This document shows positions 47,956 through 58,456 of a stretch of DNA of 64,000 nt, in pieces. The translations under genes and the position numbers were made by a program. The notes under the pieces are model-generated. The model had not been told where the DNA came from, searched no databases, and saw nothing but the letters and a program-made list of their open reading frames with translations. This stretch comes from Misgurnus anguillicaudatus. Its lineage: Eukaryota; Chordata; Actinopteri; Cypriniformes; Cobitidae. The stretch is from NCBI RefSeq assembly GCF_027580225.2, contig NC_073361.2, positions 25,066,001 to 25,130,000 on the forward strand, given 5' to 3'. How positions within the stretch are numbered: the first letter of the stretch is position 1; each line of letters opens with the position of its first letter.

Positions 47956-50900
47956 CTGCAAATATGCAAAGAAGAGACTTTGTGTTAAGTAGGTGTATTT
48001 TTAGTTGCAATACTTCTTATAACCACTAGTAGGCAAATGTTTACTTAAAGGGATAGTTCACCCAAAAATGAAAATTAAAAAGCAGCTCCAGAGCTCTTTA
48101 ATATTGCTTCATTTGGGTTCAGCTTTGCCTTTAAGATGAGGGGTGAACAATCCTGAAAATGCACCTTTCTGCAGCCTTAAAGCCAATTCACACCAAGAAT
48201 AATAGTTTTAACAATAACACACACACACACCAGTAAATTATAATGTCAATTTTTTCCAAGTTCTTGTGGCAGTTAAAATTTTATTCAGTTCACATTAATT
48301 CAGCATGAAGGTACACTCACCTAAAGGATTATTAGGAACACCATACTAATACTGTGTTTGACCCCCTTTCGCCTTCAGAACTGCCTTAATTCTACGTGGC
48401 ATTGATTCAACAAGGTGCTGAAAGCATTCTTTAAAAATGTTGGCCCATATTGACATGATAGCATCTTGCAGTTGATGGAGATTTGTGTGATGCACATCCA
48501 GGGCACGAAGCTCCCGTTCCACCACATCCCAAAAATGCTCTATTGGGTTGAGATCTGGTGACTGTGGGGGCCATTTTTGTACAGTGAACTCATTGTCATG
48601 TTCAAGAAACCAATTTGAAATGATTCAAGCTTTGTGACATGGTCAGAAAAAATACTAAGGTAGGCCGTGGCATTTAAACGATGCCCAATTGGCACTAAGG
48701 GGCCTAAAGTGTGCCAAAAAAACATCCCCCACACCATTACACCACCACCACCAGCCTGCACAGTGGTAACAAGGCATGATGGATCCATGTTCTCATTCTG
48801 TTTACACCAAATTCTGACTCTACCATCTGAATGTCTCAACAGAAATCGAGACTCATCAGACTAGGCAAAATTTTTCCAGTCTTCAACTGTCCAATTTTGG
48901 TGAGCTCGTGCAAATTGTAGCCTCTTTTTCCTATTTGTAGTGGAGATGAGTGGTACCCGTTGGGGTCTTCTGCTGTTGTAGCCCATCCGCCTCAAGGTTG
49001 TGCGTGTTGTGGCTTCACAAATGCTTTGCTGCATACCTCGGTTGTAACGAGTGGTTATTTTAGTCAAAGTTGCTCTTCTATCAGCTTGAATCAGTCGGCC
49101 CATTCTCCTCTGACCTCTAGCATCAACAAGGCATTTTCCCCCACAGGACTGCCGCATACTGGATGTTTTTCCCTTTTCACACCATTCTTTGTAAACCCTA
49201 GAAATGGTTGTGCATGAAAATCCCAGTAACTGAGCAGATTGTGAAATACTCAGACCAGCCCGTCTGCAGCCAACAACCAAGCCATGCTCAAAATTGTTTA
49301 AATCACCTTTCTTTCCCATTCTGACATTCAGTTTGGAGTTCAGGAGATTGTCTTGACCAGGACCACACCCCTAAATGCATTGAAGCAACTGCCATGTGAT
49401 TGGTTAATTAGATAATTGCATTAATGAGAAATTGAACAGGTGTTCCTAATAATCCTTTAGGTGAGTGTATATATCCAGGGATAGCATCCCTGCATTACAC
49501 TCCTAGGGCAAAATGTCTTTTGATTCATGCATGCTATTTGCAATATTAGCACCATCACATCTGCTACTTAAGATTCATGGCACAGTATCACAGAAGCGAT
49601 TAATATTCAGTGTTATAGATCCACAGGCGGACAGACTGACAGCACACAGTGACCTCTCAGAAGTGCAAAAGATGAGAAAGTTATAATATCCAATAACCTG
49701 ACTTTGGTACCCTACTTATATGTGCATAAATATCATGTCAAAGGCCACAAATGGATATTGCTTGGGTCCTGGATTCGATTTCCAGCTAAAACGTACTGAT
49801 AAACGGTAAATGCACTTTAAGTCGCTTTGGATAAAAGCATCTGCCAAATGCATAAACGTAAATGTCATCTTACTTTATAATGAACTGTAAAGCAGAACTC
49901 CAGATATGCTTGTGTCTGCTATTTATCTGTGTGTGTGCGTTTATTGAGAGGACACAGTGTGTGTAGTTGAAGGACACGATGCATCAGCAGACAGAGCTCT
50001 GCATTGGAAGGGTCTGTCTCATTTATCAAAATCACAGGCGGTGAATCGTGGGCGTGCACGCAAACACAAACAGGCCATGTTATATATCTATTATATTTAT
50101 TTTAAATCAAAACAATCCAGTTATTTGTGACAGGCATATGGCTCTTCAGAAACGGAAAGTGAGCTTCCTGCTCATATACATTCATATGCACAGCAGCAGC
50201 CATTAGCGATCATGCGCTGTCTCCTGGTTTCCAGCAAGGATGCTGTGGCATGCAGTGCAATACCTGTGGTATGGGCGGGAGGGATGGAAGGTGAAGTGTC
50301 CTGCAGGAAATGAGCTTTAGGAATGCTGGGCGTTTATACCTGCCGGGTTGAGAACGAGTGCCTGGAGGATATCCGACAAAGAGACGATGCCCACAATGCT
50401 GCCGTTCTCATCCACAACAACCAGTCTGTGCACCTAATGGAAGACAGGGAGACAGAGGCGTAAACATCTTGTGTGTTAGGACCAAGCAGCTCTAAAATAT
50501 TTAGATCGGGGAAAAATCTATATTGCAATAAACAGCTCTGGAAAAGCATCTCTGTAGGTTACTTCTGTAATATTTTGTTAGAATAGATGGAAAATGGATG
50601 GAGATGCTACCATCTGAGCTACAGGAGCACTTATCTAAAACAAAAACATCAGCTCTTGAATACTTAAAACAAATAGCAGCTCTACAGTATATCTTCTCCA
50701 ATATGCACAAATCCACTCACCTCAGCCTTGACTATCCTATCTACTATCGTCTCCAACGTCTCCAATCTGTTGCACTTCATGACCCCTTCGAAGTACTGGG
50801 ACCTGTGCTTGAGCGCCTGGGTCACGCTGATGTCCAGATTATTGTACGTCTTCTCAGCAGCAAGATTCTAAAAACACACACAATGGTCAAAATCAAGAAT

Positions 50901-53900
50901 TTATTCAATGTAGTTAACAGTAAAACAAAATAAATATGTCATATACTTACAATGACATCAAATTTGGAATAAATATCAACAACTTTTCCTAGAAAAAAAG
51001 AGCAAAGTTTCTCTAGTAAGAAAGTGATGCATTATATAAACAAAAAGCTGCAATCCACAACTTTTTTTGGTTAGAAATAAATAAAAATCAGTTATTGGGC
51101 AAGTAATAAACAATATAAACAATATAATGACAGTCCCTCCAGAAAAACGTGATTAAGCGATCGGATGATTCAGTGATCGCATGATTCAACGCATAAGCCG
51201 AAGTTAGCATATTTATGCGGGGGCCGCATTTTTTAAAATATGCTGAACTTTTGCAGCATAAATTGCAGATATCCGTGCTCAAAATATGCGGGGCTTGCAT
51301 GATTTCATAATCCTTGCATTTTTGTAGCAAAAATCACATATATCTTAGCAGACAGTTGAAAAATTTTGCATTTAATTCACACAAGCACAGCCATGTCCCC
51401 TGTTGCCATGGGAAGGTTATAAAGTGACGTGATTGGCTGTTTCTCATACTTTCTTCAGCGATCTTGCGTCCTTGTATTCTCACTGCACGTCATCATTAAC
51501 CGTCGAAGTTCAATTCCAATTCCAAGAAACACAAGTTCAGAGGACGTATAAAAAATACCTGGATGTGTTCTTGATAACGAGGATGCATTGAGTGCACACT
51601 GAAATCTCTTTACGCCCCAGAAGTCTTTGCGGCAAAACAATGGCGGAGGTCAGGTGACCAACAGGAACATCGCACACATCTCAGTTCTCACAACTGCGTT
51701 CTGTGTTCTCGCGACCTTCTGAATTCGCATTTTTTTTAAGAAAGTGTGCCGCAAGATCAAGGATTTTTGCACGCACCAATCACAAAAAAAACGGAAGGTT
51801 TTTTCAGGAAGGACTGTAATGAAGATTATTAAATTGAGCTGTCAGGTTTTCCACAGGAAATATGAATAAATATGTTACCCTGGACCACAAAAGCAGTCAT
51901 AAAGGTAATTTTTTTTTTTAATTAAGATGTATACAACATCTGAAAGTTGAAAAAAAAAAAGCTTGCTATTGATGTATGGTTTGTTAGGATAGGACAATAC
52001 GGACTACCGGCACATCCGGGAACTTCGTCACCGCCCCTTTTTGGGGGATCAAAAACCAGACCCTCCATTGACTTCCACTCAAAACAGCGGAACAAAGCAA
52101 CGTCTTAACACAGCCGGCAGGCATAACCAACCCAGGAAATCACTCAGATCAAACATGTTGAGCAACCATCCGTCCACCCTGCCTGCCATAGAGCGCGAAG
52201 GATACATTAACACATTTGGTTTGTTCAGTGTAGAGACATGTCCCTTTCATTCTCGCAGCGTCAAATTTGTGTAACAACGCTATCCAGTGATTGCTGGAAA
52301 TATCGCTAAGCCAGTTAGTTGTATGACTCGACGGAAAAGTGCACTCATTACTCTAAATATAAAGACATAATATATAAATACGAAGTAACTGTCAAATTTC
52401 TCGATGAGGTACGAGTAAATGTCCGGGTAAGACACCTCTGGCCAATAGGGAGCGTTGTTACACAAATTTGACGCTGTGAGAATGAAAGAGACATGCTTCC
52501 ATTATGACCAAACCAAACGTGTCAATGTATCTCTCGCGCTCCACGGCAGGCAGGGTGGACAGACAACCACTCAACATGTCTAATCTGAGTGATTTCACAA
52601 GCCACTTACGCCCGCCGGCTGTGTACGAACGTGGCCCTGCTCCGCCATTCCGAATGGAAGTCAATGGAAGGTCTAGTCCGTTTTCCCCCAAAAGTGGGCG
52701 TGAACCTGTTCAGAGACATTCTTTGACGTTGCGCCGGTTGTGCGTATATGTGGCCGAGCTACAACTATTTGAAAATCTTGAATCTGAGGGTGCAAAATAA
52801 AATAAAAATATAGAGAAAATCGCCTATCAAGTTTTACAAATGAAGTTCTTAGCCACTTCTAGAAATAAAATTTGTATATATTTACTGTAGGAAATTGACA
52901 AAATATCTTCATGGAACATGATCATTACATGCATTACATGCATAAAAGAAAAATCGATAGGTTTGACCCGTACAATGTATTGTTGGCTATTGCTACAAAT
53001 GTACAAATGTAGCTTGTTGGGAGACATTCTGGAAGGAGGCTGATGAGTTGTTTCAGGTGTTTTAAATAAAGAAAACATGTAAAACTTTCTGGGAGGGAGT
53101 CCTCGAGGACCAGGGTTGAGAAACACTGCTATAGTGTACTCCAAAATAATCTTATTCTCAAATGCCCTGAATCTTACCAGACTCATCTACCACGGGCAGA
53201 GCGGACACCCTCCTCTCCACAAAGATGTTGAGCGCTTTGATGATTGGCGTGTCGGGGTGAATAAAGGCGATGTCGCTGTAGGTCCCGATGCTTAGCTCTT
53301 CCAGCGTCTGCTTCATAAAGGCAGGCTTTGGCATCTCACACACCTGAAACAAACAAGGTCAAACATCTGAGTCACAACCAACCCAGTTGAGCAAATGACA
53401 AATAAACATTGAAATTCGACCTTTGAAACTGAACTTACAAACAGCTGGAGGAATTTAAGGATCCTCTTGTGCGTCAAAATGTAAAGTGCATTCCCACTAA
53501 CGGGGTCGACGACGGGCAGCCGGTGGATCTTGTTTTTGATCAGTGAATATACGGCATCAAAGATGCTACAACACACAAGATGAACAAACCCAGTGCAAGT
53601 CAATATTACTGCAGTGACCCAAGAAACACAAAGGTGACTTGGTGTGATCCTGCTGTGCATTTCCCCTTTTAAGAGTTTCAAGAGGATGTTCTCTGAATTA
53701 TTTAGTGCACTAAAAATATAAGCAAACACCCTAACGTTGACAGAAAATGGGCTAATGCATAGATAAATGCATTGGAATTGTTTTGTATGTTGGCACAAAA
53801 CAAAATGTGACGATTTTCCAAGCAGATAAAAAATGAGAACTATACACCACGGTGGAGAGCACCTAGCCTGCAGCACCTCCACCTCGGGCGCAGCAATATT

Positions 53901-56900
53901 GAGGGAAGTTTGAGTAGTCAGGAGTTATGATGTTACTGCACGCTGAGGTCGAAGTGCTGCAAACCAAGTGCTCTTCCACCATAATATACAGTTCTCATTT
54001 TCTATCTGCCTAAAAAATGGCGACATTTTATTTTGTGCCATCATACTTACTCGTGTAAATACTCATGTAACAGTCTTTAAATAGGGAAAACGTGGAAGTG
54101 TTTGGTGGCTTTTAAATTCATCCCTGTTTGGATCCTAAGGAATGAATGGGGCTAGGTTAAATGCTAACACATTCACGACGCGCTGTACACATTTTAAGTG
54201 CATGCATTGAAAAAAGATAGGTATGTATTAATTCATCTAAGCTGAGGTAAGAACATAGTAAAATATTGAAAAACGGTGGCGTTTTCCTTTAAGTCGCCAT
54301 GAACCGGAATTCGCAATCGACTTTACTTCCGTGTTGTGGCGTATTTCTGTGTGAAACAAAAAATCACGGGGCTTGTGTTTTCCACTGTGCTTTGATTGGA
54401 TATAAAAAAGACGTTTTATTCAGAAATGAAACTGGCAGCAGATTGACAGCTGGAGGGGGCGGGGTTAACGGATGCTCCCGCCCAAGCTGTCTAACTGACA
54501 TCATCAGAGAAGGTTCGCCACAAGAGCGCGGAAGTCCATTTTCAGATTTTGATTGAAGTTTATGAGGGCACATGAATTTAAAGGGGCCATAGCACAAGAC
54601 TTTTTTAAGATGTACATATGTGAAGTTTTAGCTCAAAATACCATATAAATAATTCTTTATAGCATGTTAAAATTGCCACTTTGTAGGTGTGTGCAAAAAT
54701 GTGCCGTTTTGGGTGTGTCCTTTAAAATGCAAATGAGCTGATGAAATTCAAACACTGATCACAATGTTGGTGGTCTGTTGCAATTAAAACTCAATTGTGC
54801 TTTTCTCTGCACTAAATGGCAGTGCTGTGGTAGGATAATGCAGATTAAGGGGTGGTATTATTATAATAAGAGCTCCTTATGACATCACAAGGAGAGCCAA
54901 ATTTCAACGACCTATTTTTTCATGTGCTTGTAGAGAATGGTTTACTAAAAGTTACAAGTTACTGGGTTGATCTTTTTCACATTTTTTAGGTTGATAGAAG
55001 CACTTAAACATGGAAAAAGTCAGATTTTTATGCCATGGCCCCTTTAAAAAAATAATGAATTACATGGATGAATTGTTTAAAATAAACACTGCAATATTAC
55101 ATTTAAAAAAAGAGAATTGTCAGTCTTGGTTTCATTGGAACTTTAAAGCTGCAATCCATAACTTTTTTGGTTAAAAATGAACAACATTATTCAAAAGCGT
55201 AACATTAACATACCCCAATTTACAACCCAATTTATGCTTACGGATATTACTAGTTGTTTAGTAGTAAATTTGTTTGGCAAATGTCAGTTAATCTGACTTG
55301 ATTATGAAAGTATGTTAAGTAATACGAAAAGGATAAGTATGTAAAGTAATACCATATTTTTGATATGTAAGTGATAATTGTTTGCTTATAATGTTCCCGG
55401 CAAAAAAAAAAAAAAAAAAGTAAACTGCAATTGTACGTTTCAAAAAATGATGGCGATAGATAAGGAAAAGTTATGTATTGCAACTTTAATAAAGCAATGA
55501 GAAGAAACGTGCTTACCTTGCATCCGGAGATATGTTAACTAAAGGTTTAAATGTTTCTTGTAGATAAAGCTCTGTTGCAAGAAATTAAAAAGTGAATCAG
55601 TTTCAAAAAACAAAATGGGAAAGAATCATTTGAGTAGATTTCTCACCTCTCCATGTTTCAATCTTATGCTCTTCAAGCTCATAGATTTGTACCTAAACCA
55701 AAACGAGAGAGTCTGTTCAGAACTACAGGTTAAAACTTTTTATAAGAAAAAAAAAAATCTATAAATTTAGACTTTTTGTCGAACATTGATATATTTGAAA
55801 AGTCCACTATGTAGATTTTCAGCAGCATCTAGAGGTGAGATTGTGAAAGACAACCAACGGCTCAGTATATAGGTCACCACACCCTTTAGAAATGCATAGA
55901 GAAGCTACGGTAACAGTCACAGGACAAACATGTTAAAATTTGTCCATTTAAGGCTACTGTAGACACATAGCGACTTGTATGTATGGGTAATAAAAACAAT
56001 ACAGTTCATTATGTAAGAACTTTATACACCACTGATAATATAGTTATGTATATCATATTGCATTTCTGTCAAGAGATCCTTCTAAAAGTTACACAATGCA
56101 CCTTTAAAACAGAACTTTTATAAACCCTTCAGTCCATGCATTACGGTGTGTTTTAAACATAACGATCAAAGGTAAAATCACCATAATGCACAACCTCTGC
56201 TTATTGGTTAATAGAAGCGTAGCCATGATGACCCATAAAACTGAGAATGCTGATGAAGTGAAAATAAGACAGCAGCAGGTGTCCCACCAGAGCTTCAATT
56301 AAGAGCAGACACCATACTGCTGATGCAGGGTAATGTCTGAACCCAAATGACTAATCTTTGACAGAAGCATGAACAGAGTACACACGCTCCCCTGGTTCCA
56401 AATGTTACCTAAAGATTGATTACTGTAGGTGTGTGAAACTGGGTTGAGGCTGATTGGGGAAGAATCTTTGGAAAACTTGGAATCTTTGAATTGTGGTAGC
56501 ATGTCATGGCACTAGCAACGGCAAGATCCAAGTTAAGAGTCCCAGGGAGCAAACATTGTGCGTTGCTAGGAATTAAAATGTTTCCCAAATGTGTATAAGT
56601 GTCTTGTAATGTAAACAAATGCATCTCTCAACATCAAACCTAATTGCGACTTAACTATGCAAATGCACATGCTATGTGAACTTGTGCAGCGTTTCACATT
56701 TATGCATTTGGCAGACGCTTTTTCCAAGTGTGCGTTCAAGGTACATTTGTGCCAGTAACTGTGTTCCCTAGGAATTAATACTCTACCAGCTGAGCTACAG
56801 TAAGGGGGCGTGCACACCAAAGCTTTTTTACATGGATGAAAACGCCCAGCGGACAGTTTTATTTCAGCCGACTGCCAGTTTTCTTCCGCTGAGCGCTTTG

Positions 56901-58056
56901 GTTGCTGTGATGCTTCTTCTTTGTTTATCAGTTGTTGTACGATGTGCCGGTTGGTTGTTGTGGTATTTTTCCCACCCTTCCTCCACTGTGATTGGACGGC
57001 CATGTAAGAGCTGACAATAGCCTCTTTCACACAGTAATTCTGGTAAATTACCATGAATTTACCAGAATGAATTTACCAGTAAATACAAAAATGTGCTGTT
57101 CACACACGCAGTGGCGTTCCGTTATTTAACCAGTAAGACATCATTCACACATCAGTATCAAAATACGGGTAAATTCGTTGAGAAAGCGGAAGTACCTGTA
57201 GCATGCGGCGAGCTCAGTGTTGTATTTGTAAACAATCCGCGTCGTTCATATCCACGGTCCATATTTTGCTGTTTTCACGTCTGTGGTAAACAGTCGCGAA
57301 GTTGCTCATGACCAAACAACATTGAATGAGACGACGTCCAACCGAAAATGCGTTTTTAACAACACTACTGTTTGCATGTTAGGCTTCACAGAGGGCGTGC
57401 TAAGGACGTCGGCAATTCAGCGGTAAGCTGTTTTAAACAACTTTGGTGAAGAAATGTGGACGTAAACTTTAGGTGTCCTCAACTTTCAAGCAGCATGTGT
57501 GTGGAAAACGTCCGTAAACAGTGCGGGGGTAAACGCGTCATCTGTATTAAAACACTATGATTGGCCCGAAGCTGTCAGCACAGTCTGACGTCGTCCGTTC
57601 TAAATGCCGGTAATCCTATAATTTTCGTTCACACATAGCGCTTACCGGTAAATTACTGGTAATCTTACAACCTGTCTTACTGGTAAATTGGGAGCACTGA
57701 TTTACCGGAAAGGTTCTGTTCACACATGATCTGTTACCTGCAATTTACCAGTAAATTACCAGTTAAGACTGTATGTGTGAAAGGGACTATTGACGAACAG
57801 AGCTTTTCATCCAAAGTTGAATATTTTTCCGCCAAGCGTTGAAAAATGCCGCACTTCCAATGGAAACAATTGAAAACATATGCTTGCCGCTGGCGTAAAT
57901 GCTTTGGTGTGAACGCACCCTTACACCTTTTCGTTTGCACAGTGTACTTGCATATGTTCTGGGATAAACAATATACTAGAAAGGGGGCATGACGTACCAT
58001 GGGTGATTTGTAGTATCTGTGAAGTATGTTGATGAAGTCTGTGATGGTTAGCATGC
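47918..58056 (-). CDS. prkag2: AMP-activated protein kinase gamma-2 subunit, nine 3' coding exons (255 C-terminal residues)
   Basis: Gamma is the nucleotide-sensing subunit of the AMPK heterotrimer, binding AMP, ADP and ATP through four CBS repeats. Exons, right to left: 58056-57998, 55692-55647, 55571-55517, 53565-53439, 53343-53178, 50988-50951, 50867-50721, 50433-50340, 47955-47918. All have GT-AG borders and consistent phases. They encode the end of CBS1 ([19 protein letters not shown]), CBS2 ([17 protein letters not shown]), CBS3 ([26 protein letters not shown]) and CBS4 ([20 protein letters not shown]). [29 protein letters not shown] and the acidic AETE tail match PRKAG2 rather than PRKAG1 or PRKAG3. 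The positions of human cardiomyopathy changes (His383, Thr400, Asn488, Arg531) have the normal residue. The 5' exons lie outside the window. Which teleost duplicate this is remains open. Confidence 0.95.
48314..49467. mobile_element. Tc1/mariner-type transposon, degenerate, with perfect 29-bp terminal repeats
   Basis: The ends are exact inverted repeats of 29 bp (starting CACTCACCTAAAGGATTATT; left 48314-48342, right 49439-49467), flanked on both sides by TA (48312-48313 and 49468-49469), the target duplication of the Tc1/mariner superfamily. It carries a broken transposase on the minus strand and sits in the last intron of prkag2. Confidence 0.93.
48346..49319 (-). pseudogene. Tc1-like transposase pseudogene
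   Basis: An ATG at 49319 opens a helix-turn-helix DNA-binding region ([20 protein letters not shown], about residues 23-42), followed by an HTH_Tc3-type arm and the DDE domain start WKNFA-stop-SDESRF. The in-frame TAG at 48861-48863 replaces the usual Trp codon before SDE. A frameshift near 48570-48600 follows, after which another frame gives [16 protein letters not shown] with the third catalytic Glu. It ends at a TAG at 48346-48348. It cannot encode an active transposase; the intact perfect ends might still be mobilised in trans. Confidence 0.9.
49470..50316. other. prkag2 last intron, left-over DNA
   Basis: Part of the intron between the CBS4 exon and the terminal exon. Includes a SINE-like fragment at 49780-49862 (gtcgctttggataaaagcat). 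No exon seen. Confidence 0.5.
50340..50433 (-). CDS. prkag2: prkag2 exon: CBS4
   Basis: 94 nt, acceptor CATTAG, donor GTATAA. Encodes [20 protein letters not shown] and [11 protein letters not shown] plus the first base of Gly. If the donor is ignored the frame runs on for Gly-Ile-Asn-Ala-Gln-His-Ser and a TAA at 50317-50319, a possible alternative C-terminus. Confidence 0.93.
50721..50867 (-). CDS. prkag2: prkag2 exon: end of CBS3 and start of CBS4
   Basis: 147 nt, 49 whole codons, acceptor TTTTTAG, donor GTGAGT. Encodes [40 protein letters not shown] and IVDRIVKAE. An open frame on the opposite strand here is only a shadow. Confidence 0.95.
50951..50988 (-). CDS. prkag2: prkag2 exon: [12 protein letters not shown]
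   Basis: A 38-nt exon between acceptor TTTTCTAG and donor GTAAGT. Encodes (G)[12 protein letters not shown]. It is very short but conserved in vertebrate gamma genes; phase joins exactly to both neighbours. Confidence 0.92.
51131..51816. mobile_element. CAGTCCC...GGACTG MITE, 6-bp target duplication
   Basis: Begins CAGTCCCTCCAGAAAAACGT, ends ggttttttcaggaaggactg, flanked by taatga (51125-51130, 51817-51822). In a prkag2 intron. Confidence 0.85.
51884..53010. mobile_element. TGTGACCC-type MITE, copy 2, split by a fold-back insertion
   Basis: Left piece tgttaccctggaccacaaaa to ggataggacaata, right piece gccgagctacaactatttga to ttggctattgctacaaatgt match 12872-13552. The right terminus is missing or degraded; a fragment of the 685-888 type follows. 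Confidence 0.75.
52000..52727. mobile_element. Fold-back element inserted in the TGTGACCC MITE
   Basis: Two arms of roughly 260 bp pair imperfectly (cctccattgacttccactca / gaatggaagtcaatggaagg; tgcctgccatagagcgcgaa / gcgctccacggcaggcaggg). Each arm therefore has a related open frame, on opposite strands, ending Ser-Val-Lys-Phe-Val then stop. Borders approximate. Confidence 0.75.
53178..53343 (-). CDS. prkag2: prkag2 exon: CBS3, first part
   Basis: 166 nt, acceptor TTTCAG, donor GTAAGA. Encodes [40 protein letters not shown] and [15 protein letters not shown]. Nearly all residues match the gamma-2 family. Confidence 0.95.
53439..53565 (-). CDS. prkag2: prkag2 exon: CBS2 core
   Basis: 127 nt, acceptor GTTGTAG, donor GTAAGT. 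Encodes [20 protein letters not shown] and [20 protein letters not shown] plus LF, with the nucleotide-contacting IHR and the THKR motif. The reading frame stays open into the intron upstream; that extension is not coding. Confidence 0.94.
53791..54292. mobile_element. TTAA-type element related to 3971-4397
   Basis: Right end gtggcgttttcctttaa with TTAA at 54289-54292; shares tgaatggggctaggttaaat and gtggaagtgtttggtggctt with 3971-4397. An extra left half (gcacaaaacaaaatgtgacg / cgacattttattttgtgcc) forms its own hairpin. Left end unclear. Confidence 0.65.
54578..55047. mobile_element. TTAA-flanked MITE, copy 2 of the 13625 family
   Basis: TTAA at 54578-54581 and 55044-55047; ends AAGGGGCCATAGCACAAGAC and cagatttttatgccatggcc. 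In a prkag2 intron. Confidence 0.87.
55143..55489. mobile_element. TTAA-flanked MITE (AAAGCTGCAATCCATAACTT)
   Basis: TTAA at 55143-55146 and 55486-55489, ends AAGCTGCAATCCATAACTTT and agttatgtattgcaactt. It lies 27 bp from the next prkag2 exon. Partial relatives at 51045 and 45226. Confidence 0.85.
55517..55571 (-). CDS. prkag2: prkag2 exon: [17 protein letters not shown]
   Basis: 55 nt between acceptor GCAACAG and donor GTAAGC. Encodes (E)[17 protein letters not shown](S), the start of CBS2; [17 protein letters not shown] is the gamma-2 form, against VYLQDSFKPLVCISPNA in gamma-1. Confidence 0.93.
55647..55692 (-). CDS. prkag2: prkag2 exon: linker [15 protein letters not shown]
   Basis: 46 nt between acceptor GTTTAG and donor GTGAGA. 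Encodes [15 protein letters not shown] plus the first base of Glu; this CBS1-CBS2 linker is nearly invariant among vertebrate gamma subunits. Confidence 0.93.
55797..56107. mobile_element. TTAA-type MITE, AAAGGTGCAGTGTGTAA family, copy 3 (decayed)
   Basis: Right TTAA at 56104-56107; shares cagcagcatctagaggtgag, ccaacggctcagta and aaaagttacacaatgcacct with copies 1 and 2. Left end degraded. Confidence 0.78.
56812..57922. mobile_element. Inverted-repeat element AAGGGGGCGTGCACACC with nested MITE
   Basis: Left AAGGGGGCGTGCACACCAAA, right ctttggtgtgaacgcaccctt, flanked by t/a. Interrupted by 57015-57792; outer parts pair across it (catggatgaaaacgcccagc / gctggcgtaaatgc). In a prkag2 intron. Confidence 0.72.
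57015..57792. mobile_element. MITE nested in 56812-57922
   Basis: Ends CAATAGCCTCTTTCACACAG and ctgtatgtgtgaaagggact then attg. Terminal parts are full of taccagtaaatt/aatttaccggta repeats that pair across the element. Confidence 0.78.
57998..58056 (-). CDS. prkag2: prkag2 exon: end of CBS1
   Basis: 59 nt, acceptor CTCTGCAG, donor GTACGT. Encodes [19 protein letters not shown]; the first two bases (GC) complete the Gly of the upstream SFVG. The preceding exon (KKAFFALVANGVRAAP region) is not in the window to the right. Confidence 0.93.
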
Positions 58057-58456
58057 CTGCAGAGAAAAAAGAAAAGAAAATGTTAAGACGTAAATATGAG
58101 ATGCTATTTGTACACAGTAAATAAAGAGGAGGGAAAGAGAACTTAAAGTCTCAGTTTAAATCCTGCCTTTGAGTACAGTGCAGCTTTATGAGCTTGAAAT
58201 AGATCTCTATGGGGAGTGGAGCTGTGCCAGCCATGAACTAAAACAAAGTATGGAGGGTAGTAAAAATCCCAAAATCCTCAGATTGGGACATACTCTTCTT
58301 AACAAGAGGCACACACACCCGAAACGGTATTTAAAGTAATAGTTCACACAAAAAAAATGAAAATTTGGTCATCATTTACTCACCCTCAAGTTCTTCGAAA
58401 CATGTCTACATTTCTTTGTTCAACTGAATGCAAATAAAGTTATAGTTCACAATGTG

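Noticed and set aside
50598..50933. Plus-strand 111-codon frame.
   Set aside because: Shadow of the minus-strand prkag2 exon 50721-50867.
53344..53882. Long minus-strand frame containing the CBS2 exon plus about 100 extra codons.
   Set aside because: The extra part lies beyond the splice acceptor at 53565 and has no CBS similarity; it is intron.
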